DNA of 64,000 bases from Lepraria neglecta. Lineage: Eukaryota; Ascomycota; Lecanoromycetes; Lecanorales; Stereocaulaceae. The position numbers were made by a program, and so were the translations under genes. This document shows, one piece after another, positions 1 to 9,361 of this stretch (its first letter is position 1; every line of letters begins with the position of its first letter). Under the pieces are notes generated by a model, which searched no databases, had not been told where the DNA came from, and saw only the letters and a list, made by a program, of their open reading frames with translations. The stretch is from positions 3,038,001-3,102,000 of the forward strand of contig CM065649.1 of the NCBI GenBank assembly GCA_033220425.1, written 5' to 3'.

Positions 1-180
1 CTACTTATAGAGGGGAGCTAGAAAGAGCACCCTGCCCGCAGAGATATAGTGGGTTAGATCCTTGTTCCTGATGTTCGGTCCGACGGTTTATCTAGTAGAG
101 GGTTGCAGGGGTCCTCGGTGTTCTAGTAGCTTAAAGCGGCTGCTAACCTATCTCTTTTCGGCCGCTCAAATACTAACAAA
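1..180. other. Unassigned left edge
   Basis: I see no gene here and could not match it to the other repeat copies in the window. It adjoins the Gypsy-2 gag-like region that becomes recognisable from about base 180 by similarity to 36,060-36,130 (opposite strand). It may be an unrecognised insertion or a more divergent part of that element. Confidence 0.3.
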
Positions 181-981
181 GGGATATTTGGAGTAAAAGT
201 TATGTCTATAAGGTAGTACCCTTATTGGTCCCCTGGCTATATTCCTTGGTATACTATACTATATATAGTAAAGCGATATATATTCTTTCTATAGTATACT
301 CTTGTAGCTACGGTGATTTCGATCCATCCTATAGTCTAATAAGGTGTATTTTTATTCTAGTCCTTAGAGTTTTCCTCTTTTTCCTTAGACGTAGTAGATC
401 TAGGTATTGATTTCCTTAGTAGTCGTATATCTTCCTACTTAGCTTCTAACGTGCTAAGGGCTTCTTTCTACTCTAGGTCTATCTCTTCTTCTTTCTAATC
501 CTACTAGAATTCCTCCCGAGTACTACTACTATCTCTAACACCTAGGTCTTCCCTAGTTTATAAGTCAACGTCCTCTATAAGTTCGTCCTCTTCGTTGGAT
601 TCTTTATCGAGTTTGTCTTATATTATCCTATTATACCAGGAGTTAATATCTCCTTCGACTTCTTCTTGTATTAGTAGTTCTTCTTTAGGCGTGCCGTCTA
701 TATTATCCTAGGTATATACCTTTTCTAGTATATTCAGCTACGGTCGATATACTATATTTTTCGACTTGCAGTCTCTGGCGAAGTAGCCCGGTTTGCTATA
801 GCTATAATACGTAAGTATTTTCTTGCCCCCTTACTGCTTCTTGCCCCTCGTAGACCTTCTAAAGGCTTACTTTCCTTTCTTCTCTATAAAGTCTAGTTCT
901 ATAGATATATACCCGTAGGGGTCGCGTTCTTTATATCCTAGGCGATAGCTCTTCGATTTAGTAAAAAAGCTCGAGCGTCCT

Positions 982-1396
982 TGTTAAGACCCAAGAACAT
1001 ACCAGGAGGAACGCGCTGCAGGCGCACGAAGGGGCATGGGCTTGGCAGGGTCTGGTTCAGACGAATCGATATTCGACTCGTTCGACTCGGACATGGTTCA
1101 GGCGAATCGATGTTCGACTCGTTCGAATATAAAGGCTTGGCAGGGATTTCCTATTGCTATATATACGAGCACTTACTTACCACTTGGAGTATCGTGCTCA
1201 ACTTACTTCCTATTCAATTATTTACTATATACGATAGATCTCTTAGGCTAGGCACTAAATATATACATTATCTAATTATATACCAGACCCGCTTAGTATC
1301 ACTTGAAGCCTACTTTATACTCTTGCCCTGTTGCACATCCATCCCAGTGAGAATCAATCTATACTACGACCACCGCACGCAACGTGGTTCGTAATA
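982..1396 (+). repeat. Solo LTR of Gypsy-2 (U3 type a), lightly mutated
   Basis: A 415-bp sequence starting TGTTAAGACCC and ending GGTTCGTAATA, flanked on both sides by the 5-bp duplication GTCCT (977-981 and 1,397-1,401). The uninterrupted site is visible near 14,030-14,050. No internal region is attached, so it is a solo LTR left by LTR-LTR recombination. It keeps many CpA and TpG steps that its sister at 2,085-2,536 has lost, so it was hit less by RIP and is probably younger than the DNA around it. Confidence 0.88.
1128..1134 (+). promoter_or_regulatory. Candidate TATA box in Gypsy-2 LTR
   Basis: TATAAAG followed by GCTTGG. The same TATAAAG-GGCTTGG or ATAAAAGGCTTGG core sits at the corresponding place in the other LTR types (opposite strand near 3,157, 15,790, 20,430 and 31,585). 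It marks the point where the LTR types change from divergent to shared sequence, as expected for the U3/R boundary. The promoter role is inferred. Confidence 0.45.
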
Positions 1397-2084
1397 GTCC
1401 TATCCTACCGACTCCTCTATCGTACCTTTTCTCTATAGTCCTTTTAAATAACTTATTATTAATTTTAATTACTTCTTCGATAAGCTTATCTAGGGTATTA
1501 ATAATAATCTCTGACCTTATAAGTTCGTCTTTAATATTGTCCTTAAGACCTCTCCGGTATATAGTTATTAACGCGTTGTCATCCTAGTTAGTCTTTGCTA
1601 CGTACTACTAGAATTGGGTTGAATATTCCGATATAGACTTCTTCTAAGTTAAGTACTAGATTATTTGTATTACCGTGTTAATCTTATTCAACGGGCTAAA
1701 TATACGGCGGATTTCGAGTCTAAATATAGCTATACTTTCTATCTATACCTTAATTTCGCCGTCCTTATTATCGTCTTCTATATACTTCTTTAGGAATAGG
1801 TTAACCTACTTTTAGGCTCTTCTATATAAGTAGGTAATAGCGAAGGTAGGGTATCTTTATATAGGTATTAAGTCTCCTTAGAACTTTAGATAAAGTAATA
1901 TCTAGGATAGCTATCCCTTGAGCTTGTCTCTCTCTCTATAGTATAAGTCGAGCTAGGCTATCTTAATATATCTACTAAGTCCTTTATTAATAGTCGGGCG
2001 TCGTTATCTACTCCCTCCTAAGGAGCTTAGGGTAGGTACCCTAGGGTCTCTTAGTATAGTACTTATCCTTAAGGGTACTTAAAG

Positions 2085-2536
2085 TATTATAAACCGTACG
2101 TTCCGATATTATATATAGATTGATTTTTACTAGGATAGAGGTATATAGAGTAAGAGTATAAAGTAGGCTTTAAGTAATACTAAGCGAGTCTAGTATATAA
2201 TTAGATAATGTATATATTTAGTGCCTAGCCTGAGATCTATTATATATAATCAAGTATAAGGTAAGATACAAAGTTAAATACGATACTCCAAGTAGTAAGT
2301 AGATACTCTATATATATAGCGATAGGAAATCTACGCCAAGCTTCTATATTCAAACGAGTCGAATATTAATTCGTCTAAACTATATCCGAGTTAAACAAGT
2401 CGAATATCGATTTATCTGAACTATATCCGAGTCAAACGAGTCGAATATCGATTCGTCTAAACTAGACCCTACTAAGCCCTATACTAATCTGTGCGCTCTT
2501 AGCGCGTTCCTCCTAGTATATTCTTGGCTCGTAATA
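2085..2536 (-). repeat. Gypsy-2 5' LTR, U3 type a
   Basis: A 452-bp LTR in minus orientation, homologous over its whole length to the solo LTR at 982-1,396 but far richer in TpA. It carries the same repeated cluster of TCGAATATCGA-like units in U3. Its right boundary (base 2,537) opens into gag of a second Gypsy-2 copy, so this copy was inserted into another one. Confidence 0.8.
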
Positions 2537-2896
2537 TCTAGCTATACTCTCTATCTATACTTTGATTTCCGTATTATCGTTGTCCTCTAGTTCTTCTATA
2601 TACTTCTTTAGGAATAGATTAACCTATTTCTAGGCTCTTCTATATAGGTAGGTAATTGCGAAGGTAGGATATCGTTATATAGATATATATTCCCCTTAGA
2701 ACGCTAGATATAACGTTACCTAAGATAGCTATCCCTTGAGCTTATCTCTTTCTCCGTAGTATAAGTCGGGCTAGGCTATCTTAATATATTTACTGAGTCC
2801 TTTATTAACTGTTAGTCGTTATTATCCTCCTAATAAGCTTAGGGTAGTAACCCTAGGGTCTCTTAGTATAGCACTTATCCTTAAGGGTACTTAAAG
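2537..2896 (-). mobile_element. Gypsy-2 gag-leader fragment
   Basis: About 360 bp of Gypsy-2 leader and gag, matching 1,726-2,084 and 15,160-15,525. It abuts the LTR at 2,897 exactly as an internal region abuts its own 5' LTR, so it belongs to a copy that shares that LTR with Gypsy-2 copy A. It is a fossil piece, cut on its left by the insertion ending at 2,536. Confidence 0.7.
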
Positions 2897-3314
2897 TATT
2901 ACGAATACGTTATATACGGTATATTATATTAGATTGATTCTTACTAGGATAAGAGTATAATAGAGTAAGAGTATAAAGTAGGCTTTAAGTAATACTAAGC
3001 GGGTCTAGTATATAATTAGATAATATATATTTAGTACCTAGCCTAAGAGATCTATTATATATAACTAAGTATAAGGTAAGATATAAAGTAAGTTAAGTAC
3101 GATACTCTAAGTAGTAAGTAAGTACTCCTATATATAGCAATAGGAAATTCTACCAAGCCCTTTATAGGCGTCTTGGTCACGTTGCGCCTATTACTCCTAT
3201 TATTTATGGTCGCTATAGTCGCCCTAAGCCTATTACGCCTATCGCTTTAGTTCCCTATCCTGTCCCGAGTCCTTGTCCTCCGCGACTATCCTATTAGAAC
3301 TACCGGTTCTAATA
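2897..3314 (-). repeat. Gypsy-2 copy A 3' LTR (U3 type b), shared with neighbour
   Basis: A 418-bp LTR pairing with 15,526-15,942. Family-orientation start TGTTAGAACCGGTAG, written TATTAGAACC here after RIP. Both sides look like internal element sequence: polypurine-tract side on the right, leader/gag side on the left. Confidence 0.82.
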
Positions 3315-3429
3315 CTAGCTCCCTCCTCCAGATTTCTCGTCCCGAGAAACCATCCGTTCTTTATACCTCCTCGCCGTACTAAATAATCCTATAATCCTAT
3401 AATCCGCTATAAAGAACTAGCCTAAGGTT

Positions 3430-3716
3430 TATCCGAAATAGCTATACGTCTCTACTCTTGATGTACTACTGGTAGCAAATAGTACCTAGTAGGTACTAAG
3501 TCCGATTAGTATTCAGGTTATATCGCTAGAGGTAAGAAGTACGACCTTATAGTATCGCCTACCGAAATACGCCGTATCGAAAATAATCGAAAGAAAGTTT
3601 AGGGTGAAATTAAAGAAATCTAATCTAAATTGTTGCGCCTATAGAAGGTATATAATAAGATTAAAGATTAGAAGTAAAAGATTGTAGAACGGGAGCTCTA
3701 GAATATTAGAGAGTTA
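3430..3716 (+). other. Coding-like antisense stretch in Gypsy-2 tail
   Basis: Between pol and the 3' LTR of Gypsy-2 the strand opposite to pol is purine-rich and reads as a charged, Glu/Lys/Arg-rich, probably coiled-coil type segment in one main frame. The equivalent place in copy D (about 20,800-21,100) shows the same tendency. It may be an extra antisense gene of the family or only strand-biased composition. It is decayed in both copies and I assign no function. Confidence 0.35.
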
Positions 3717-3721
3717 GAGGA

Positions 3722-4172
3722 TATAATACCAACTATTATATTAGAAGGGTCTGTCTTGTTAGTAAAGTTGTTCCGATATCTCCTAGTGCGCGGAGCGCCG
3801 GAGTATATCGGGATAATATTCGACCGACTTGGTAGACGTCAGGAGCTAGGCTCTTAGTGGTACGCTAGCTGCCTAATAGCGGCTATATATTACCCGCAGA
3901 GAGAAGCTTAAGGAGTAGTCTACCTACTTCTTTACTAAGGATCTTTAGTAATTAGTTCTAATATAGAACTACCTATACTATACTAGTAATATAACTACTT
4001 CACGTCTTTGAATACCTTTATATATAGTAGCGTAGTAATAGCGAGAAGCTAAGCCGTACTCTAATATTATAGCGCTAGCGGGACGCAGTTCCTAGAGCGT
4101 AGTAACGGTCCGCTAGCGAGGAGCCTATCTTATAGAGCGAGAATAGCCCGCTAACGGGGAGTATACTTTATA
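3722..4172 (+). repeat. Gypsy-1 copy A 5' LTR
   Basis: A 451-bp LTR, TATAATACC...CTTTATA (TG and CA ends altered to TA by RIP). It pairs with 8,911-9,361, which has exactly the same length. Confidence 0.92.
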
Positions 4173-6444
4173 GTTCTAATCACTCTAACCTTTAAGGCTA
4201 AAGGCCCGGAGTAGGATATTATAGTAAGATAATCGCGCCTTTTAGAGGAACTAGAAATAGAGACTATACACCCCGATAACGCGCTGATAGCGGAGTCCTC
4301 GGGCTCGACCCCTTTATCTCTAATACTCTAGTAGAGGATTACCTAACTTAAGGCGGAAAACTAATGCTTATTAGAAGAAAAACGCGTCCGGGAGTTAGAA
4401 GCTCGGAACGCGGAACTTCGACTAGGAGATAAAGCCGATTTAGAAGACTTTAATAGACTTAGTAATAGTAAGATACTATTAGTCTTACTGGCGGCAAAGA
4501 TAATACGCCCTGAAAAGATATAACTATATTATAGGAATAGCGAAGGAAAGTATATCCGCTAGTTCGCCGATATCGAAATTAAATTCCTCCTAAGTCCTGA
4601 ATATTTCACTACTAATAGGGCGAAAATCCTCTACTATATATAGTCCCTAGAAGGGGATATAGCGACTTAGTAGCGCTAATACTTTCGGAAGAAATAGCTA
4701 GACGATTATTCTTTTAAGAACTTTTCTTAGTTTCTCTTAGATTTAGTAGTAGACCTAGTAAATCGCTAACTACTTACCTATAAGCGCTTAAATAGCGCTA
4801 AGTAATAGTAGGGACAGAAGGTTTCCGTCTTTAAAGCTTACCTAGAAGAACTAGAAAGCTATATTACTCCCCTATTAGAAGAGTTCCGGGTAAATAGCTT
4901 TTTAACTAAACTCCGCCCTAAGTTAAAGTCTAAAATCCTAAGTACCGGCAGTATCCCGACGACGCGTAATAGTCTTATAGTACTTACGATTATATAAGAA
5001 AAGAATCTTAAGCGTTATCTATTAATAACTAGGTCTAGTAGTAAAGGTAAGCCTTTAGAAGAATAGGTATTTAGTACTCTAACTAAGTCCGCTAGCGGAG
5101 AGCTAGTAGGATACTAGTAAGGTAGTAAGAAGAGACGAAATTCTAAGTCTTATCTAGTATCTAAGGCTAACCCTGAATACTATAATAATAATAATTATTA
5201 TTACGGTAAGACGGGGTATTAGAAGCTAGAATATCCCTATAGGGATAATCTAAGCTTTACTCCTACTAATTCGGTATAGTTAGAGAAAGATAGTACCCCG
5301 CCGCTATTAAGTATATAGGGAAAGACCGACGAATAGAAGCTTTAGAACCTCTTTACCTTAAGGGATAAGTAATCCTCCTAGGTAGTTAATAGCCCTTTAA
5401 GGGGCTGGTTAACCCTAGGGCAACGATTAGCTTGGTCTCTCAGCGGTTCGTAGTACAATATAATTATAGCTAGAGCGCGCTATCTTGCCGACGCCGGTAT
5501 AACCGAGTAGGTAAGGCACTTTTTATTATAAGGGGTTTTAGTTAAGCTATATAGCTACTAATAACTAGGGGTAAGAAAAGGAATATAGTTCCTTGTTCTA
5601 TACTATAGACTAGGAGGGTCCCGACTTAATAATCGAGATACTAGCGCTTTATAAGTTAGGTATTATAGTTAATATACTAGCGTACTAATAGCGGTACTAA
5701 ATAAATCCTAGGCTAATATAGCTAGATAGACCGACCGAATTTGGTAAAGTTTTGCAATAGGAATAGAAAGTATTCGCTATAGTTTACGCTGGCGCTATAA
5801 TAGCGGAGTAACCTTAGACTAACGAGTTCGATATAACCCTTCCTCCTGAATTACGAGAGTATAAAAATATCTTCTTAAGTAAGAAAGTAGGGATCTTGCC
5901 TGAATAAAAGTAGGGAGACTACGCTATTAAATTAGACGGTAGGGAGCTACCTTATAGTCCTATCTATAATCTATTAAGAATAGAGCTAATAGAGCTTCGG
6001 CGATACCTTGACGATATACTAGGAAAGAAGTAGATTCACTACTCCGTTTCGCTAGTAGGAGTACCTATACTTTTTCTACCGAAGAAGGATAGGGGACTAT
6101 ATATTTACGTAGATTATCGAGGGTTAAATACGGTAACGATCAAGAATCGATACCTATTACCCCTAACTACGGAGACGCTGGACCGCTTAAGCGGTACCAA
6201 AATCTTCTCGAAGTTAGACCTTAAGGATATATATTACTATATCCGAATTCAGCGTAGCGATAAATAGAAGATAGCGTTCCGTATATATTACGATTACTTT
6301 AAATATCTTATTATACTATTTGGGTTAGTAAATACCCCTACTACTTTCTAAGCGTATATAAATCGGGCCTTTATAGGCCTAGTCGATATAACGTATATAG
6401 TATATTTAGATAACATCTTGGTTTCTATAGGATACGGTTATAAC

Positions 6445-7520
6445 CCCGAAATTCATTAGGAAGCCGGGGACGGTTCCCTAAGGGGGGAGATACTATTAGT
6501 AAAGGAACGGGTAGAGCGGTTATAGTACTATCGTAAAACGATTAAGGAGTATTAGTATAGAGCTATTAAGGTATAGACGAATATAAGGAGTATATAGGAC
6601 ACGGAAGGAAGTATAGGAGAAAGTTATCTTGATTCTTTTAAATAGCGAGTATCTAATACTAAGCGCTAGAATACCGAAAGGAAAAAGTAAGAATATAATC
6701 TAAGAGGACCGAGCCTAGAAAGTTAGTATAAGGAGTAGTAGCGGAGCGATACCGCTTACCCTCTTTACTACTTTTATAGCTTTCCTCCTCTCTCTTCTCT
6801 TCTCCCTCCTCGCTACCCTCCTCTCCTCTATCCTCCTCTCCCCCCGCTCCTCTAATATAGTACCCGGAATAACCTTACTCCGAGGTTAGCTTATAGGTAG
6901 CTATATAACTTAGTATATAGTAATAGTATATAGTATACTAGAGCTTACCTCCTCTTCCTCTACCTCCTCTTCTTCCTCTACCTCCTCTTCTTCCTCTATC
7001 TCCTCTTCTTCCTCTACCTCCTCTTCTTCCTCTACCTCCTCTTTATTATCCTCTCTACTTTCCCTAAACCTCTCTTCCTCCTCTTCCTCTCCTTCCTCCT
7101 CTTCTTCCTTATTACTCTCCTCCTCTACTATACTTACCTCTATACTTATAATATATAGCCCTTCTATCTTATCCTAGAAAAAATTAGTTAGTATATATAT
7201 AGTATATAAGGTATATAAGCGGAGTTAAGGATAGTAGTATAATAGAAGGATAAAGAAGGAAAGAATAGAATATAACTTACCTTCTATAGCGAGTTAGCGG
7301 AGTTAACTTACAGATTCGGATATCTTACTAATACCTATACCCTCCCCTCTAGGTCGGCTACCTACTAAGCTAACCGATTACCCGACGTGGCGGGGGTTAT
7401 ACTATAGTCCTTACGCTACTAGATAATCTACTAAAGTAGGTCTCTAATACGCTAGACTAACAGGTATAACACGCCTACCGCCGCTATACTACTAGCTAAC
7501 TTAGCGGCAAGTACCCGAAC
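6445..7520 (-). other. Antisense coding-like tail of Gypsy-1 copy A
   Basis: Read on the strand opposite to reverse transcriptase, this tail is purine-rich with acidic (Glu-rich) and basic (Arg/Lys-rich) tracts separated by intron-like signals (GTAAG-type donors, CTAAC-like branch sites, TAG acceptors). The same layout is in copy B at 26,700-27,320 on the plus strand. It could be an antisense gene of the family or a captured host segment. It is decayed, and no product is claimed. Confidence 0.35.
6940..7130 (+). repeat. Polypyrimidine minisatellite
   Basis: Imperfect tandem units of about 15-18 bp, CCTCCTCTTCTTCCTCTA, form a strong pyrimidine/purine strand asymmetry. The reverse complement lies at about 26,950-27,085 in Gypsy-1 copy B, so the repeat belongs to the family. 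Confidence 0.8.
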
Positions 7521-7523
7521 CTC

Positions 7524-8096
7524 CGTCGGCAAAATCGAACGTGGCCCGAACGTGGCCCCAGACGCCCGGCGGGCGCCCGGGGCCGCTCGGGCGCCTCACC
7601 CAGAAACCGGTCCGACGTGCGTCCGGGGCCACGCCAATCATGGCTAAGGGCGCCCCGTGCAGGCCCCGGGCCAACTTTTAATTAGTAAAAGATAGCGTCG
7701 GAAACCCCCTAACTAGTCTTGCAGCTACCCTTGGCAAGCCCCCACGGGGCGCACATTGCTGTACCCTCGTACCGCTGTCGCGCACTGCTGTCGCGCACCG
7801 CTGTCGCGCACTGCTGTCGCACCGCTGTCGCACCGCGGTCGCACCATCTGCGCACATCACCCCCGCGAGGAAATCGCCCGAATCGATCGATTCCAGCATC
7901 GCGTTGGGGCTAACCCCCAGGGTTGCTCCAGAGGGGGGTTCCCGAGTGCTCCGGTCGATCATTGAACATCAAAAAAAAATCATATAGGGCTGAAAACACG
8001 TGACTTGGCCCGAGGGGCGCCCGGGGCGCCTGGGGCCCCCGAAGCAGCTCGCGCTTTGGCCCAGGGCTACTAGGGCCGGGTTCGAATTTGCCGACG
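7524..8096. mobile_element. MITE-1a, GC-rich inverted-repeat element
   Basis: A 573-bp element with about 17-bp terminal inverted repeats (CGTCGGCAAAATCGAAC and its near complement) and a 2-bp target duplication TC (7,522-7,523 and 8,097-8,098). The empty site in Gypsy-1 copy B near 26,535-26,550 confirms the boundaries. It is much richer in GC than the host element and barely RIP-mutated. The centre (about 7,755-7,845) is a short tandem array of CTGTCGCGCAC-like units. There is no transposase and no credible gene. A variable 2-bp duplication is not typical of the common superfamilies, so the class is open. Confidence 0.88.
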
Positions 8097-8910
8097 TCTG
8101 CCCTAAACTCTAGTAGTATCTTTAATATTAGCGGAACGCAGGTAGAATATTAAGTAATACCTATACTATAACACAACGGTTCACTCTATATTATACCCCC
8201 TTGCACTAAGTATAAGGAGATACTAACCTACGGTAGTACTAGACTTATACCCGAAGGTACGACCTATATAGAAGGTCCGCTACTGCGAATATCAGCGGTA
8301 CCCCGACAATAGGGCTCTTACGTATTGAATTATACTTACTTCTACTATAGCTACTACTAATATTACTATTATTAACTATTAAACTATTAATATTATTTTA
8401 CGACGACTCCGCGATAGCTCTATTTACTTAGGAATCAAGAGTTATTATAACGAGGTAATCTATTATTAATTAGAATCTATACCTACTAAAGGAATATTAA
8501 ATTATAGGGTATATACTATAAGTAGTAGGAGTTATAAAAGAAGAAAGTGAAAGGGGAATCTATAGGGTTTTAATATAGCGATAGCGGTTAGCTAGTATTA
8601 CACGAGATTTACTTTAAAACAAATTTACCTTATAATTTCATTATAGTAATAGCAGTTAGCCAACGTTACGCAATATTTACTTCGAAATAAATTCACCTTA
8701 CAATTTCGTTATTTCGATAGTAGATATACTTACGTTATCTCGAAGCTATATAAAGTAGGGACTCTTTCCCCTCCTTTTTCCTATTAGGTTTTAGAAGGTT
8801 TTTAATAAGCTCTACCTAATAACTATCTAGCCTCTCTACTCTATACGCGCTACGAAGGCGCGCCGCTACAGCTTTATACTAGAGGGCTAGTACTTAAGGG
8901 GGGAGATAAT

Positions 8911-9361
8911 TATAATATCAACTATTATATTAGAAGGGTCTATCTTATTAGTAAAGTTATTCTAATATCTTCTAGTGCGCGGAGCGCCGGAGTATATCGA
9001 GATAATATTCGACCGACTTGGTAGACGTCAGGAGCTAGGCTCTTAGTAGTACGCTAGCTGCCTAATAGCGGCTATATATTATCTGTAGAGAGAAGCTTAA
9101 GGAGTAATCTATCTACTTCTTTACTAAGGATCCTTAGTAATTAGTTCTAATACAGAACTACCTATACTATACTAGTAATATAATCACTTCACGTCTTTAA
9201 ATACCTTTGTATATAGTAGTATAGCAATAGCGAGAAGCTGAGCTACACTCTAATATCGTAGCGCTAGCGGGACGCAGTTCCTAGAGCGCAGCAACGGTCC
9301 GCTAGCGAGGAGCCTATCTTACAGAGCGAGAACGGCCCGCTGACGGGGAGTATACCTTATA
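8911..9361 (+). repeat. Gypsy-1 copy A 3' LTR
   Basis: A 451-bp LTR directly after the polypurine tract AAGGGGGGAGATAAT (8,896-8,910) and before the GAGGA target duplication. Confidence 0.92.

Larger units (their letters stand above)
181..2536 (-). mobile_element. Gypsy-2 copy, gag end and 5' LTR (runs off left edge)
   Basis: Minus-strand Gypsy-2 LTR retrotransposon. The internal part matches the gag region of the copies at 13,300-15,520 and 30,175-31,337, including a zinc-knuckle-like stretch near 770-840. Its 5' LTR lies at the right (2,085-2,536). The rest of the element is outside the window. It is an RIP-mutated fossil with many breaks. A solo LTR is inserted at 982-1,396. Confidence 0.75.
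3722..9361 (+). mobile_element. Gypsy-1 copy A (LTR retrotransposon, probably non-autonomous family)
   Basis: A Ty3/Gypsy-type element, 5,640 bp including MITE-1a, inserted in Gypsy-2 copy A with target duplication GAGGA (3,717-3,721 and 9,362-9,366). LTRs of 451 bp each. Parts: gag-like region about 4,190-5,280 with a zinc knuckle near 5,170-5,235, reverse transcriptase about 5,930-6,440, then a tail of about 2 kb in which I recognise no RNase H or integrase, and a polypurine tract at 8,896-8,910. The other copy (25,298-30,171) has the same layout with the same join after reverse transcriptase, so this is the family structure. Dozens of RIP-type breaks. Confidence 0.87.

Noticed and set aside
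981-1394. Open frame of 137 codons on the plus strand
   Set aside because: It lies wholly inside a solo LTR with defined ends and target duplications; it is open only because this copy is lightly mutated.
6940-7130. Regular repeats considered as a CRISPR array
   Set aside because: No spacers; a pyrimidine-rich minisatellite in a eukaryotic retroelement.
7678-7965. Overlapping open frames on both strands, Arg/Ala/Cys-rich
   Set aside because: They read through the CTGTCGCGCAC minisatellite of MITE-1 in several frames at once; the same applies to 17,387-17,862 in MITE-1b.
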